NCBI GenBank assembly: GCA_021775875.1
Contig: JAJFHA010000018.1
Coordinates: 1 to 64,000, forward strand
Origin: Hyphomicrobiales bacterium
Lineage (GTDB): Bacteria > Pseudomonadota > Alphaproteobacteria > Rhizobiales > NORP267
Reading direction: 5' to 3'
Length of the DNA: 64,000 nucleotides
How positions within the stretch are numbered: position 1 is the first letter of the stretch; each line of letters begins with the position of its first letter. The position numbers were made by a program, and so were the translations under genes. Positions 6,865 to 15,939 of the stretch are shown here, piece after piece. Below the pieces are notes generated by a model. That model saw only the letters and a program-made list of their open reading frames with translations, had not been told where the DNA came from and searched no databases.

Positions 6865-9710
6865 TTGCTGCGCCTTTTGAAATCTGCCCCATAAGCAAGT
6901 TTGGTTAGTGATGTCGGCTGGCTTGAATTTCCGACTGGCTCAAATTTTGGCGAGGTTTCGCCAGACCCGTCGGCTTTTTCAATCGAGACCCGCAAATCAA
7001 ACCACGCCGCCTGGCCGGTAATTGGATCAGAGTTTGAATAGCGATAGTCACCGCCTTCCGGCAATAATTCAGAGATTAGATGGTTTAGCAAAAATCCCTG
7101 ATTGGATTCAGGGGCATCATCATCCAGTCCCCAGGTTCCGCGCCGTTTGCCAATCGCGTTCCATGTCCAGACCGTGTCTGGATTGACCCCGTCCATCAAT
7201 TGCACCTGGCATTTGACCCGTCCCTGATTGGACGAAAGCCAGACCCAATCGTCGTCTTTCACATTGATGCTATCGCCGACAGAATGGTGGATGTAGAGCC
7301 GGTTCGCAGCGGTGATTTGCCGGAGCCATGCATTCTGACTGCCCCACGAATGATACATATGCATCGGGCGCTGGGTGATGGCGTGAAGTGGATATTTTGC
7401 GGTCGAAACCATGTCTTCTTCAAAGGGCCGATACCAGAAGGGCAGGGGGTCGAAATATTTCGCGATCCTGTCCCGGTGCAATTCCGGCGGAGTTATCTCG
7501 CCATGGCCTTCCGCAGCTAGTCGAAAGACTTGCATCGGTTCGCTGTAGAGCTGAAATATTGTCGGCGTTGCAGTCGGGCGAAAGCCAACTTCGACCGCCC
7601 AGTTCAGGTAATCCAGATTGGCATGCTTGAAATAGGCCTGTTCCGGTTTCAGATGCTGGACGAAAAAAGACCCGTTTTCGATATAGCGATCCAATTGGTC
7701 CGGGTTAACCTCGCCGGTTCCAAATTTTGAACCATCCTTGCCGCGCCACCCGGCCAGCGGCCCAACGCCAGGGGCGCGTTCGTGATTGACGATATAATCG
7801 GGATAGCCGCCAGGATATTTCGGCGTGCCGTCATCGTTGGTGAAGCCCGGTAATTTGAGCCGCGCACCAAGATCGATCAGCACTTCCTGAAATGGCCGCA
7901 CGTCCCGATCAGGCTCAACAACCGGATGGCGGATTGCATCAGCAGCGGCATCCGCTTCCGAAATCGGGCGATCAAGCAGCGAGATGCAATCCCATCGCTC
8001 CAGATAGGTCGTATCTGGCAGGATCAGGTCGGCATACGGCACCATCTCGGAATAAAAGGCATCGGAATAGATAATTTTTGGAATTGTATAGGTGCCGTCT
8101 TCGTTTTTCGCTGTCAGATCGCTGATGGTGTCGGCCACATTCATGGTCGAATTCCATGCCATGTTGGCCATGTACATGAACAAGACATCGATCCCGTAGG
8201 GGTCGCGGGCGGCGGCGTTATGTATCACCATATGCATCAGGCCGTGGGCGGCCATCGGCGCTTCCCAGGTGAATGCTTTGTCGATGCGGGCAGCATTTTC
8301 GCCGTCAAACAAAAGATGTTCCGGCCCGAGCGGAAACCCTAAATGGGGTCCACCAAGGGGTTCGTCCGCGTGAACGTCTTTCGGCGCGCCGTGGGGCCGC
8401 AATCCGGGCGGAGCCGGTTTTGGATAAGGTGGTTTGTAACGAAACCCGCCCGGGCAATCGATCGAACCCAGCAGAATCTGGAGGATGTGGATCAACCGGC
8501 AGGTTTGAAAACCGTTTGAATGGGCCGAGATGCCGCGCATCGCGTGCATCGATACAGGCCGACCGATCATTTTGTCGTGCTTGCGCCCCGCCCAATCGGT
8601 CCAGGGCTGGTCCAGTATGATTTCCTGCTCAAAGGCAACTTCGGCCAATTCAGCCGCGATCCGGCGGATATCTTCAGCCGGGACTCCAATATCTTCCGCG
8701 ACCGCATCCGGGGAATATTCAGGCTCCAGATACCGCTCCGCCATCAGCTCGAATACCGGACGCGCGGTGCGGCCATCGGCCAGGGTACGGGAGCCAACAA
8801 GCGCCGGCGCGATATCAACATTCATGCCGCTGGCAAATGTAGCGCTTGTCTGGTCGTAGACCAGCGGGTCGCCGTTTTCGTCGCGGGCAAACAATCCGTG
8901 GTCAGCAGCGCCGGGGTCCTGAATGACCAACCAGGGCGCATTTGTGTAACGCACCAGATAGTCGAGATCGATCTTCTGCGCCTTGAACAATTCATGAATC
9001 AAGGCTCCGACAAACAGACCATCGGTGCCGGGCCGTACACCAACCCACTCATCAGCAACAGCCGAATAGCCGGTGCGAATTGGGTTGACTGAGACAAATT
9101 TGGCACCGCGAGATTTGATCTTGCCGATCCCGATCTTGATCGGGTTCGATGCGTGGTCTTCGGCAACGCCGAACATCAGTAGATATTTTGTGAGGTCCCA
9201 GTCGGGATCGCCAAATTCCCAGAACGAGCCGCCGAATGTATAAAGCCCTGCAGCGGCCATATTGACCGAACAAAAGCCTCCATGGGCGGCAAAATTAGGG
9301 GTCCCGAACTGGATCGCCCAATAGCCGGTTAAGGACTGGCTTTGGTCACGTCCAGTAAAAAACGCCAGCCGTTTGGGGTCTTTGGCACGAATGGGCTCCA
9401 GCCAACTTGTAGCGAGTTCCATCGCTTCGTCCCAGGAAATTTCCTCAAATTCGCCGGAACCACGTGGCCCAACCCGTTTCATCGGAGCTTGCAGGCGGGC
9501 CGGCGAATAATGCTGCATGATCCCGGCGCTACCCTTGCCACATAGAACGCCTTTGTTGACCGGGTGATCAGGATTGCCTTCGATGTAGCGAACCTTGCCG
9601 TCTCTCAGATGAACCCTGATGCCGCACCGACAGGCGCACATATAACAGGTCGTTGTGGCAACATGGTCGCCCACCGGATTATCGAGATCAAGTTTTGGTT
9701 CAAAATTCAT
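6861..9710 (-). CDS. soeA: Molybdopterin oxidoreductase catalytic subunit, probable sulfite dehydrogenase SoeA
   Basis: This 949-residue member of the DMSO reductase family should use bis-MGD. C22, C25, C29 and C57 near the N-terminus (CYMCACRC ... GVLCGKG) would bind a 4Fe-4S cluster. C147 in HGGFCSVN is a plausible molybdenum ligand, by inference. There is no twin-arginine leader, so the enzyme faces the cytoplasm, as in SoeABC sulfite-oxidising complexes of purple sulfur bacteria and roseobacters. The length and the B/C partners also fit. Oxidation of cytoplasmic sulfite from sulfonate or other organosulfur breakdown is the likely role. No sulfonate genes are nearby, so the substrate remains inferred. 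A candidate promoter with a perfect TATAAT lies upstream. Confidence 0.78.
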   Translation of the reverse strand: MNFEPKLDLDNPVGDHVATTTCYMCACRCGIRVHLRDGKVRYIEGNPDHPVNKGVLCGKGSAGIMQHYSPARLQAPMKRVGPRGSGEFEEISWDEAMELATSWLEPIRAKDPKRLAFFTGRDQSQSLTGYWAIQFGTPNFAAHGGFCSVNMAAAGLYTFGGSFWEFGDPDWDLTKYLLMFGVAEDHASNPIKIGIGKIKSRGAKFVSVNPIRTGYSAVADEWVGVRPGTDGLFVGALIHELFKAQKIDLDYLVRYTNAPWLVIQDPGAADHGLFARDENGDPLVYDQTSATFASGMNVDIAPALVGSRTLADGRTARPVFELMAERYLEPEYSPDAVAEDIGVPAEDIRRIAAELAEVAFEQEIILDQPWTDWAGRKHDKMIGRPVSMHAMRGISAHSNGFQTCRLIHILQILLGSIDCPGGFRYKPPYPKPAPPGLRPHGAPKDVHADEPLGGPHLGFPLGPEHLLFDGENAARIDKAFTWEAPMAAHGLMHMVIHNAAARDPYGIDVLFMYMANMAWNSTMNVADTISDLTAKNEDGTYTIPKIIYSDAFYSEMVPYADLILPDTTYLERWDCISLLDRPISEADAAADAIRHPVVEPDRDVRPFQEVLIDLGARLKLPGFTNDDGTPKYPGGYPDYIVNHERAPGVGPLAGWRGKDGSKFGTGEVNPDQLDRYIENGSFFVQHLKPEQAYFKHANLDYLNWAVEVGFRPTATPTIFQLYSEPMQVFRLAAEGHGEITPPELHRDRIAKYFDPLPFWYRPFEEDMVSTAKYPLHAITQRPMHMYHSWGSQNAWLRQITAANRLYIHHSVGDSINVKDDDWVWLSSNQGRVKCQVQLMDGVNPDTVWTWNAIGKRRGTWGLDDDAPESNQGFLLNHLISELLPEGGDYRYSNSDPITGQAAWFDLRVSIEKADGSGETSPKFEPVGNSSQPTSLTKLAYGADFKRRSK

Positions 9711-9785
9711 GCTGCGACCTGCCGGATGGGCAGGTCAGATCGGGGAACGCTTGAACGACCGTGGCACAAGCAATTTGTCCCAATT

Positions 9786-9814
9786 ATTATATTTTGCAAA
9801 ACACGATTCCCCAA
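9786..9814 (-). promoter_or_regulatory. Candidate sigma-70 promoter of the soe operon
   Basis: Read on the minus strand, TTGGGG (9809-9814) and a perfect TATAAT (9786-9791) are separated by 17 bases and lie 76 bases upstream of the soeA start. The -35 element is a weak match. The surrounding 186-base gap is AT-rich and holds no gene. Confidence 0.5.
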
Positions 9815-9896
9815 TATCATTTATTAGCAATATCTAATATCACTTTTGACAGGATCAGAAAAACAAATTTTTTGGATAGGTCCGTGAATGCAGGTT

Positions 9897-11246
9897 TTAA
9901 ACGGCGCGACTGTGACGGGCGCTGCTCTTTTCCCAATATTCGTCAAAGCAGGCTGCGATGTTTCTAATATATGGCTTACCAGTCTCTGTCACCTTGACCA
10001 CGGAACAGGAAATTTCAACAAGGCCGTCATCCTGCAATGGTTGGAGTGCGGCAAGGACGGGGAGGAACCTGTCTTTGGCTCTGCCAGTTTCCTGATCGAA
10101 ATCGTTCAGATCAATTTCAAAATTGCACATCAATTTTTCAATGATGGACCCAACCAGATTGTCGTTCCCGGAAAATTCCAGGCCCCGCACGATGGGTAAT
10201 CTGCCTTCAAATATTGCTTCGCGGTATTTTTTTACGTTCGGTTCGGTCTGAACAAACCCGGATGTGAACGAGCCGATTGAGGACGCCCCGAAGCCGATCA
10301 GAATATTGGCCGGGTCCGCTGTGTAGCCCTGGAAATTACGCCTTAGCGTACCACCCTTCTGGGCGCGTGCCATGGCGTCATCAGGCTTCGCGAAATGATC
10401 AAGACCAATTCGGTCATAGCCACATTCAACCAGCGTATCCCGTGCCGCATCGGCCTGGTCCAGGCGTTCCTGTCCGCCCGGCAACAGCTTTTCATCAATC
10501 GCCCGCTGGTTCTTTTTGAACCACGGCACATGGGCATAGCCAAATACAGCAAACCGGTCAGGCTTCAGTGAGGCGGCCATCATGGCTGATTTGCGAACAT
10601 GCTCGACTGTTTGGCCGGGCAGGCCGTACATCAAATCCATATTGATGCTGGAAATGCCCACATCGCGCAATTGCCCGACCAATTTGACGACTTGATCGAA
10701 AGGTTGGATCCGGTTGACGTTTTTCTGGATGTCCAGCGAGACATCCTGAATACCCATGCTGATACGTACATTCTTATAGCCTGCAAGCGCCTTGATATGA
10801 CCGTCATCAAGACTTCGCGGATCAACTTCGACAGCAATTTCGGCGTTACTTTCAAAAGTGAATGCGGCCATCAACCGTTCGATTACCGCTATCAATACAT
10901 CGGGCTTCAGGTAATTCGGTGTTCCGCCGCCAAAATGCAGATGCTTCACTTTTGCCAAGCCAGATACGCATTCGCCCACTCTGGAAATTTCCGCGTGCAA
11001 TGCTTCAACATATTGCGCCACCCGGTCTTCGCTGTTGGGGACGCTGGTGTGGCACCCGCAATACCAACAGAGGGTTTCGCAAAATGGCACATGGACATAA
11101 AGTGACAGGCTGTCGTCTGACGATATGCTTTCAAGCCATCTCCGGTAGATGTGTTCATCCACCCGGTCGTGAAACTGGGTGGCTGGCGGATAGCTGGTAT
11201 AGCGCGGGACCGCAGCAGTCGCGTATTTGGAGATGAATTTTGTCAT
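9897..11246 (-). CDS. hemN: Oxygen-independent coproporphyrinogen III oxidase
   Basis: HemN is a radical-SAM enzyme that decarboxylates coproporphyrinogen III to protoporphyrinogen IX without oxygen in heme synthesis. The 449-residue length fits true HemN. The cluster ligands C56, C60, C63 with C65 are in CETLCWYCGC, after the HemN-type N-terminus with RYTSYPPATQF. The GGGTPNYL motif follows. It reads toward soeA on the same strand, with a 186-base gap that has its own promoter, so the two are probably separate units. The FNR-like box 35 bases upstream suggests induction under low oxygen. Confidence 0.95.
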   Translation of the reverse strand: MTKFISKYATAAVPRYTSYPPATQFHDRVDEHIYRRWLESISSDDSLSLYVHVPFCETLCWYCGCHTSVPNSEDRVAQYVEALHAEISRVGECVSGLAKVKHLHFGGGTPNYLKPDVLIAVIERLMAAFTFESNAEIAVEVDPRSLDDGHIKALAGYKNVRISMGIQDVSLDIQKNVNRIQPFDQVVKLVGQLRDVGISSINMDLMYGLPGQTVEHVRKSAMMAASLKPDRFAVFGYAHVPWFKKNQRAIDEKLLPGGQERLDQADAARDTLVECGYDRIGLDHFAKPDDAMARAQKGGTLRRNFQGYTADPANILIGFGASSIGSFTSGFVQTEPNVKKYREAIFEGRLPIVRGLEFSGNDNLVGSIIEKLMCNFEIDLNDFDQETGRAKDRFLPVLAALQPLQDDGLVEISCSVVKVTETGKPYIRNIAACFDEYWEKSSARHSRAV

Positions 11247-11280
11247 AGGCTACATATACCTGTTCTTCGCTCTCTGTGAC

Positions 11281-11294
11281 TTGAGACAGATCAA
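11281..11294. promoter_or_regulatory. FNR-like binding site upstream of hemN
   Basis: TTGAGACAGATCAA matches the FNR/FnrL consensus TTGAT-N4-ATCAA at nine of ten defined positions. It ends 35 bases from the hemN ATG. FNR control of hemN is well established in other proteobacteria; here it is inferred from the site alone. Confidence 0.65.
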
Positions 11295-11394
11295 CTTATT
11301 TGGTTGTGCGAAGTCAAAAATCAGGCATTGTTATGAGGGGTTTTGCTTGAACTTTCCACCTGCAGTCACATCTCAAAAATTTCATAATCCGCGA

Positions 11395-12291
11395 ATGAAA
11401 ATCATATCCATGTCTTCCGTAAATTCAGAGAATACTGACAGCGCGAAACCCAATCTCCTTCTGGGGATTGGCCTCATGACGTTGGCGATGTTGATCATTC
11501 CTCTGGTAGATGGCCAGGCGAAATATCTTAGTGGAAGCTATTCCCCTTTTTTCATTAGCTGGGCGCGGTATGCGGCGGCATGTTTGATTGTCATTCCGAT
11601 TTCGTTGATGCGGCACCGGGCAAGTTTTTTGCCCAGGACCCAACGCGGCGCGCATTTCCTGCGTACCATTTTTCTGATGGCGGCGATGACATGCTACTTC
11701 TTTGCTATTTCCTTGATCCCGATGGCCACGGCGATCAGCGCCTATTTTATCGGGCCGGTGATCGCCACGCTGTTGGCTGTGTTTTTTCTCGGCGAGCGAC
11801 TTACAACCAGAAAAATTCTTGCGTTGTTGTTGGGTTTTTGCGGTGCGTTGATCATCCTTCGGCCAACTGGTGATATTGAGCCGGGCATCTTACTGGCGAT
11901 GTTAAGCGGGGCTTTATTCGCTCTCTACATGATCGCCACACGGCGCGCATCTCGTCAAAGCGATCCGATCAGGACCCTCGCATTTCAATGCCTGGTCGGC
12001 ACGATCATATTAACACCGCAAGCATTGTGGGCCTGGTCGGCACCGTTATGGGAGCATTGGTATCTGTTTCTTGGCATGGGTTTCTTTTCCGCGTTTAGCC
12101 ATCTGCTCTCGATCGCCGCCTTCCGCTACGCAGAAGCATCAACCCTCGCTCCCTTGGTTTATGTCGAATTGGTAGCAACCGCGATTGTTGGCTACCTGTT
12201 CTTTAGTGAACTGCCTGACGCTGGTACATGGATCGGGGCGGCAGTCATCGTTGCTGGCGGGTTGCTGCTGATTCAGCGCGTGAAATCTTGA
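11395..12291 (+). CDS. EamA/DMT-family transporter
   Basis: This 298-residue protein has ten hydrophobic segments arranged as two EamA repeats, the usual layout of drug/metabolite exporters related to RhaT and YdcZ-type carriers. ATG at 11395 is chosen because the hydrophobic part starts about 25 residues later; a second ATG at 11410 is possible and neither has a strong ribosome binding site. It is divergent from hemN, which shares the 148-base upstream gap holding the FNR-like box. It ends four bases before the convergent DUF6356 gene. The substrate is unknown. Confidence 0.85.
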   Translation: MKIISMSSVNSENTDSAKPNLLLGIGLMTLAMLIIPLVDGQAKYLSGSYSPFFISWARYAAACLIVIPISLMRHRASFLPRTQRGAHFLRTIFLMAAMTCYFFAISLIPMATAISAYFIGPVIATLLAVFFLGERLTTRKILALLLGFCGALIILRPTGDIEPGILLAMLSGALFALYMIATRRASRQSDPIRTLAFQCLVGTIILTPQALWAWSAPLWEHWYLFLGMGFFSAFSHLLSIAAFRYAEASTLAPLVYVELVATAIVGYLFFSELPDAGTWIGAAVIVAGGLLLIQRVKS

Positions 12292-12294
12292 TGG

Positions 12295-12507
12295 CTAACC
12301 CCGGTTGGCGGTACGGGTATAAAGTTCGCGTGTAATTTTGCTCGCTGTCTTCTCAAATAGAGCCGGAATGAAAGCATGCACCAAAGCTGCCCCTCCGGCA
12401 GTCAGCAATTGCACAGAAAACCAGGATGCAAACCGCAAATGCTGAAAATAGGTCTCTTCGACTGAAGATGGATGATCAATAAAAAGACGTTTCAGTGTCT
12501 GAACCAT
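12295..12507 (-). CDS. DUF6356 family small protein
   Basis: This 70-residue protein resembles the alphaproteobacterial DUF6356 family: an N-terminal FIDHPSSVEETYFQHLRFA segment, a single hydrophobic helix (about residues 30-50), and a basic tail. The family has no known function. AAGGAAG sits well placed before the ATG. It is likely a small inner-membrane protein. It converges with the DMT gene and is divergent from the Lrp-type regulator. Confidence 0.8.
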   Translation of the reverse strand: MVQTLKRLFIDHPSSVEETYFQHLRFASWFSVQLLTAGGAALVHAFIPALFEKTASKITRELYTRTANRG

Positions 12508-12623
12508 AGGGACTTCCTTCTTGGTGCAAGGGTTGGTTTCAGGCAGAAGAATAGCTGTGGTTGTATGAAATTGTTTCCCAAATATCCTTTACTATACGAA
12601 TATTTTGTGATTTTTTCCCAATT

Positions 12624-13085
12624 ATGCCCAATAAATTAGACAAAATAGATCGATCAATCCTGCGAGAGTTGCAAAATGATGCGTCAGCGGGAATCGAGGT
12701 TTTGGCGGGAAAAGTGCATTTATCGCGCAATGCCTGCTGGCGTCGGGTCAAGCGTCTGGAAGAGCAGGGGGTTATTCGTGGGCGCGTAGCGCTGGTTGAC
12801 CCCGATGCTCTCGGCTTGGGATTATCTGCCATAGTCCTCATCCGGACAAACGAACACGACAAAGTCTGGCTCGGTAAATTCCGCGACGCGGTGCGGACCA
12901 TGCCGCAAATCCTCGGTGCCCATCGCATGACTGGGGATCTGGATTATGTGCTGCGGGTGCGGGTCGAGGATATGAAATCCTATGACGCTTTCTATCAGGA
13001 CCTGATCGCGCGGGTGGATATTGCAGATGTATCTGCGAGCTTCGTGATGGAGGATATCAAGGATACAACGGCACTTGCGGTGTGA
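12624..13085 (+). CDS. Lrp/AsnC-family transcriptional regulator
   Basis: This 153-residue protein has an AsnC winged helix-turn-helix at about residues 5-60 (LDKIDRSILRELQND ... LSRNACWRRVKRLEEQG) and a ligand-binding RAM domain after it (TGDLDYVLRVRVEDM). The ATG at 12624 gives the standard family N-terminus. Family members sense amino acids and form octamers. The upstream 117 bases hold an AAATAT/ATATTT inverted pair (12580-12585, 12600-12605) that could be an operator. It converges on the AgcS gene, so control of that amino acid symporter is possible but not shown. Confidence 0.9.
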   Translation: MPNKLDKIDRSILRELQNDASAGIEVLAGKVHLSRNACWRRVKRLEEQGVIRGRVALVDPDALGLGLSAIVLIRTNEHDKVWLGKFRDAVRTMPQILGAHRMTGDLDYVLRVRVEDMKSYDAFYQDLIARVDIADVSASFVMEDIKDTTALAV

Positions 13086-13100
13086 TGTGTTGCGTTGCAT

Positions 13101-13130
13101 AAAAAAGAGCTGGCAAACAAATGCCAGCTC
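13101..13130 (-). terminator. Rho-independent terminator of usp–agcS
   Basis: On the minus strand a perfect 9-bp stem (GAGCTGGCA / TGCCAGCTC) with a six-base loop is followed by six T residues. It lies 46 bases past the AgcS stop. The plus strand side has TCTCTT after the stem, so some bidirectional use is possible for the converging regulator. Confidence 0.9.
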
Positions 13131-13175
13131 TCTCTTAGTCGTTTTTGATATGGGAAATTACTTCCCGAAATCAGA

Positions 13176-14678
13176 TTATTTCTCGACTTTCGTGATTTCG
13201 CCACTTGCCAATTTGGCCTGGTAATCTTTAACCAGCTCTTTCACTTTCGGCATCAGGAAGTAGAGGCCGATAATGTTGGCAATGGCCATTGCAAAGATCA
13301 TCGCATCCGAGAAGTCGATAACCGGTCCAAGGCTCATGGACGATCCGATTATGACGAAGATGCAGAAGATCAGCTTGAAGGTAAGTTCCTTCGTTTTGCC
13401 TTCACCAAACATGTAGGTCCATGCTTTCAGGCCGTAATAAGACCAGGAAATCATGGTGGAGAAAGCGAACAACACGGCTGCGATCGCCAGGATGTATCCG
13501 AACCCTGAAAAGCTGGATTCAAACGCCTGTGATGTTAGAGCAATACCCGTTACTCCGCTGCCTGGTGCCCAGGAGCCCGTGATGATGATCACCAACGATG
13601 TCATTGTGCAGATCACAACGGTATCGATGAACGGTTCCAGCAAAGCAACATAACCTTCTGTTGCCGGATGGTTTGTTTGCACCGCTGAATGGGCGATGGA
13701 GGCAGACCCGATGCCGGCTTCGTTGGAAAATGCTGCGCGCTTGAAACCCTGGATCAGGGCACCAACTGCGCCGCCTGCAACTGCGGTCGGTGCAAAAGCA
13801 CCAGTGAAGATTGCGCCGATGGCTTCAGGGATGGCGGTGATGTTGAGCAGAATAATGATCAACGCTGTGCCAACATAAAGGATCGCCATGCCGGGAACGA
13901 CCTTTTCGGTGACCCGGGCGATGGATTTGATGCCGCCGATAATCACGAAGCCAACAACGGCTGCCATGATCAAACCAAACAACCAGCCCTTGCCTTCAAA
14001 GAAAGGAAGGATGCTGGAGATTTGCACGAACGACTGATTGGCCTGGAACATGTTCCCGCCACCAAGTGCGCCAAAAACACAGCAGATCGAAAAGAAGATC
14101 GCCAGAAACTTGCCAAGCGAGGCTTTGCCTTGCTCAGACAGTCCCTTCGAGAGGTAATACATTGGTCCGCCTGAAACGGTTCCGTCTTCATATTCGTTTC
14201 TGTAATGCACACCGAGAATACATTCGGTGAATTTTGCCGCCATACCGAGCAACCCCGCCAGGATCATCCAGAATGTAGCACCGGGCCCGCCGATATAAAC
14301 GGCAACCCCCACGCCGGCAATATTACCTAGCCCGACGGTTCCCGATAGAGCCGTTGCAAGCGCCTGGAATGGCGTCACTTCACCGGCATTTTTCGGATCG
14401 AAATAGTCCCCCCGGACAATTTCAATGGAATGTTTGAAGCCGCGAAATTGGATGAAACCAAAATACACTGTGAACACACAAGCGGCGATGACAAGCCAGC
14501 CCACGATCAACGGAACATTGGCGCCGAACATCGGCACTGAATAAAATACCGTGCTGACGATCGGGTTGACGATCGGCCCGACAAAGTCGCTGATCATCTG
14601 GTCGATGCCACCTTCAGCGTGAGCCAAAGTCGTCATCAACGGCAGGCTCGCACCTGCCCATAGAATACGTTTTAACAT
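13176..14678 (-). CDS. Alanine/glycine:cation symporter (AgcS family)
   Basis: This 500-residue sodium:alanine/glycine symporter has the family signature [20 protein letters not shown] followed by GATFWM, and about eleven membrane segments. The first 22 residues ([21 protein letters not shown]) look like a cleavable signal peptide ahead of the usual first helix, a variant seen in some members. ATG has a G-rich site upstream. The usp gene lies 36 bases before it on the same strand, and the terminator at 13101-13130 closes the unit. Substrate range beyond alanine/glycine cannot be read from sequence. Confidence 0.93.
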   Translation of the reverse strand: MLKRILWAGASLPLMTTLAHAEGGIDQMISDFVGPIVNPIVSTVFYSVPMFGANVPLIVGWLVIAACVFTVYFGFIQFRGFKHSIEIVRGDYFDPKNAGEVTPFQALATALSGTVGLGNIAGVGVAVYIGGPGATFWMILAGLLGMAAKFTECILGVHYRNEYEDGTVSGGPMYYLSKGLSEQGKASLGKFLAIFFSICCVFGALGGGNMFQANQSFVQISSILPFFEGKGWLFGLIMAAVVGFVIIGGIKSIARVTEKVVPGMAILYVGTALIIILLNITAIPEAIGAIFTGAFAPTAVAGGAVGALIQGFKRAAFSNEAGIGSASIAHSAVQTNHPATEGYVALLEPFIDTVVICTMTSLVIIITGSWAPGSGVTGIALTSQAFESSFSGFGYILAIAAVLFAFSTMISWSYYGLKAWTYMFGEGKTKELTFKLIFCIFVIIGSSMSLGPVIDFSDAMIFAMAIANIIGLYFLMPKVKELVKDYQAKLASGEITKVEK

Positions 14679-14714
14679 TGGGAATTCCCCCTTATAGAAT
14701 TTTGGCTTGATGCC

Positions 14715-15146
14715 TTATGGGACGATGGTGAGTGGCACCGGAGCCATCTGCGCCAGCGTCAAAACCAATCCACCCAATATCCGTTGGGCAATGGCGGAAT
14801 CACCAGTACGTCCGATAACGATCTGGTTGGCGCTTTTTTCCTTGGCGATATCACACAAGCTGTCCGCAACATGGCCGTGGCGAACCTCGCATGTGGCGTT
14901 TACCCCCGCTTTGTTCAGATCATCAGTAACCGGCTGCACGATTTTGTAGGCACGATCGAGTTCTTGCTCACGCCGTTTATGGCGTTCTGCCAGTTCATCA
15001 GGTGTATGGAAGCTGTAAGGCGACCATTCAAGCACCAGAACCAGATGCAAATGTGCACCCGAATTCTTGGCGCGATCACGCGCATAATCGACGGCCCGGC
15101 CTGAATGCCCTGAGCCATCAAAACCTACGATATTAACGTCGGCCAT
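14715..15146 (-). CDS. Universal stress protein (UspA family)
   Basis: This 143-residue protein starts MADVNIVGFDGSGHSGRAV and carries the nucleotide-binding G-x2-G-x9-G pattern near its end (GRTGDSAIAQRILG), so it probably binds ATP. GGGGAG just before the ATG favours this start over upstream candidates. It precedes AgcS by 36 bases, which fits the common pairing of Usp domains with transporters. A role in modulating that symporter is inference. Confidence 0.9.
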   Translation of the reverse strand: MADVNIVGFDGSGHSGRAVDYARDRAKNSGAHLHLVLVLEWSPYSFHTPDELAERHKRREQELDRAYKIVQPVTDDLNKAGVNATCEVRHGHVADSLCDIAKEKSANQIVIGRTGDSAIAQRILGGLVLTLAQMAPVPLTIVP

Positions 15147-15266
15147 ATGATTTCTCCCCATTTCGGCGTTGCCAGCACCGCCTGAAAGAAGGATCCAGCG
15201 CACTTATATCGTGCGATTCAAACGGCAAGGTCGGACAACGTCGACCTAGTTTTGTAGTTATCCTTC

Positions 15267-15284
15267 TGCCTAGTATTCTAGGCA
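15267..15284. promoter_or_regulatory. Inverted repeat, candidate Lrp-type operator
   Basis: TGCCTAG and CTAGGCA form perfect 7-bp arms around TATT. The site sits between the divergent usp–agcS unit (start 15146) and the Lrp-type gene (start 15368), where an autoregulator would bind. No T-run follows, so it is not a terminator. Confidence 0.5.
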
Positions 15285-15367
15285 ATATAACTGGTAAAAG
15301 GCTCTTTTCTCAGAGTAATATTGGTCAAAAGCCCTAAAAGATGAAAATATGAAGGAAAAAAGACTAA

Positions 15368-15832
15368 ATGAAATCACAAATAGATTCAATTGACCGACGC
15401 ATTCTGGCTGAGCTGCAATTGGACGGGCGTTTATCGATTGTTGAATTGGCAAGCCGGATTCACCTGACAAAAACGCCCTGTACCGAACGGGTGCGACGGT
15501 TGGAGAGAACGGGAATTATCAAGGGATATAGGGCTGATCTAGATGCAGAAGCCCTTGGAGCCGGGTTTGTAATTATTGTGCATGTGACCTTGGCCAAGAC
15601 AAGTGAAGATGCGTTCGAGCAGTTTAACAATGCTGTTAAAAGCATTCCTGAAATTCAGAGTTGTTTTCTACTGGCAGGGCAATTTGACTACATGTTGATG
15701 GTCCGGACCACGGACATCGCTCATTACCGGAATGTTCTGGGAGATAGGATCGGGCAACTGCCGGGGGTGCAACAGACCAATTCTTTTGTCGCCATGGAGA
15801 TCGTCAAAGACAACAGATCGATCCCGCTCTGA
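15368..15832 (+). CDS. Lrp/AsnC-family transcriptional regulator
   Basis: This 154-residue protein has an AsnC helix-turn-helix at residues 5-60 (IDRRILAELQLDGRLSIVELASRI ... LTKTPCTERVRRLERTG shortened here) and a RAM ligand-binding domain. AAGGAA precedes the ATG. It is divergent from the universal stress protein–AgcS pair and converges with the BCCT carrier. The inverted repeat between it and usp makes local control of the symporter the best guess. The LTKTPCTERVRRLE recognition segment resembles that of proline/alanine-sensing members, but the effector is not determined. Confidence 0.92.
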   Translation: MKSQIDSIDRRILAELQLDGRLSIVELASRIHLTKTPCTERVRRLERTGIIKGYRADLDAEALGAGFVIIVHVTLAKTSEDAFEQFNNAVKSIPEIQSCFLLAGQFDYMLMVRTTDIAHYRNVLGDRIGQLPGVQQTNSFVAMEIVKDNRSIPL

Positions 15833-15857
15833 TTTGGCTTTCCCGCTCCGGGTTGTT

Positions 15858-15895
15858 AAAAAAAAAGCCCCCGCACCGATATGGCGCGAGGGCTT
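15858..15895 (-). terminator. Rho-independent terminator of the BCCT gene
   Basis: On the minus strand AGCCCTCGC pairs with GCGGGGGCT (nine pairs, one G-T wobble) around an 11-base loop. It is followed by nine T residues and lies 45 bases past the BCCT stop. Confidence 0.88.
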
Positions 15896-15939
15896 CTGCA
15901 TTCTTGATCAGCTTGATGTCGCCAAGTGAGCGATATCGA

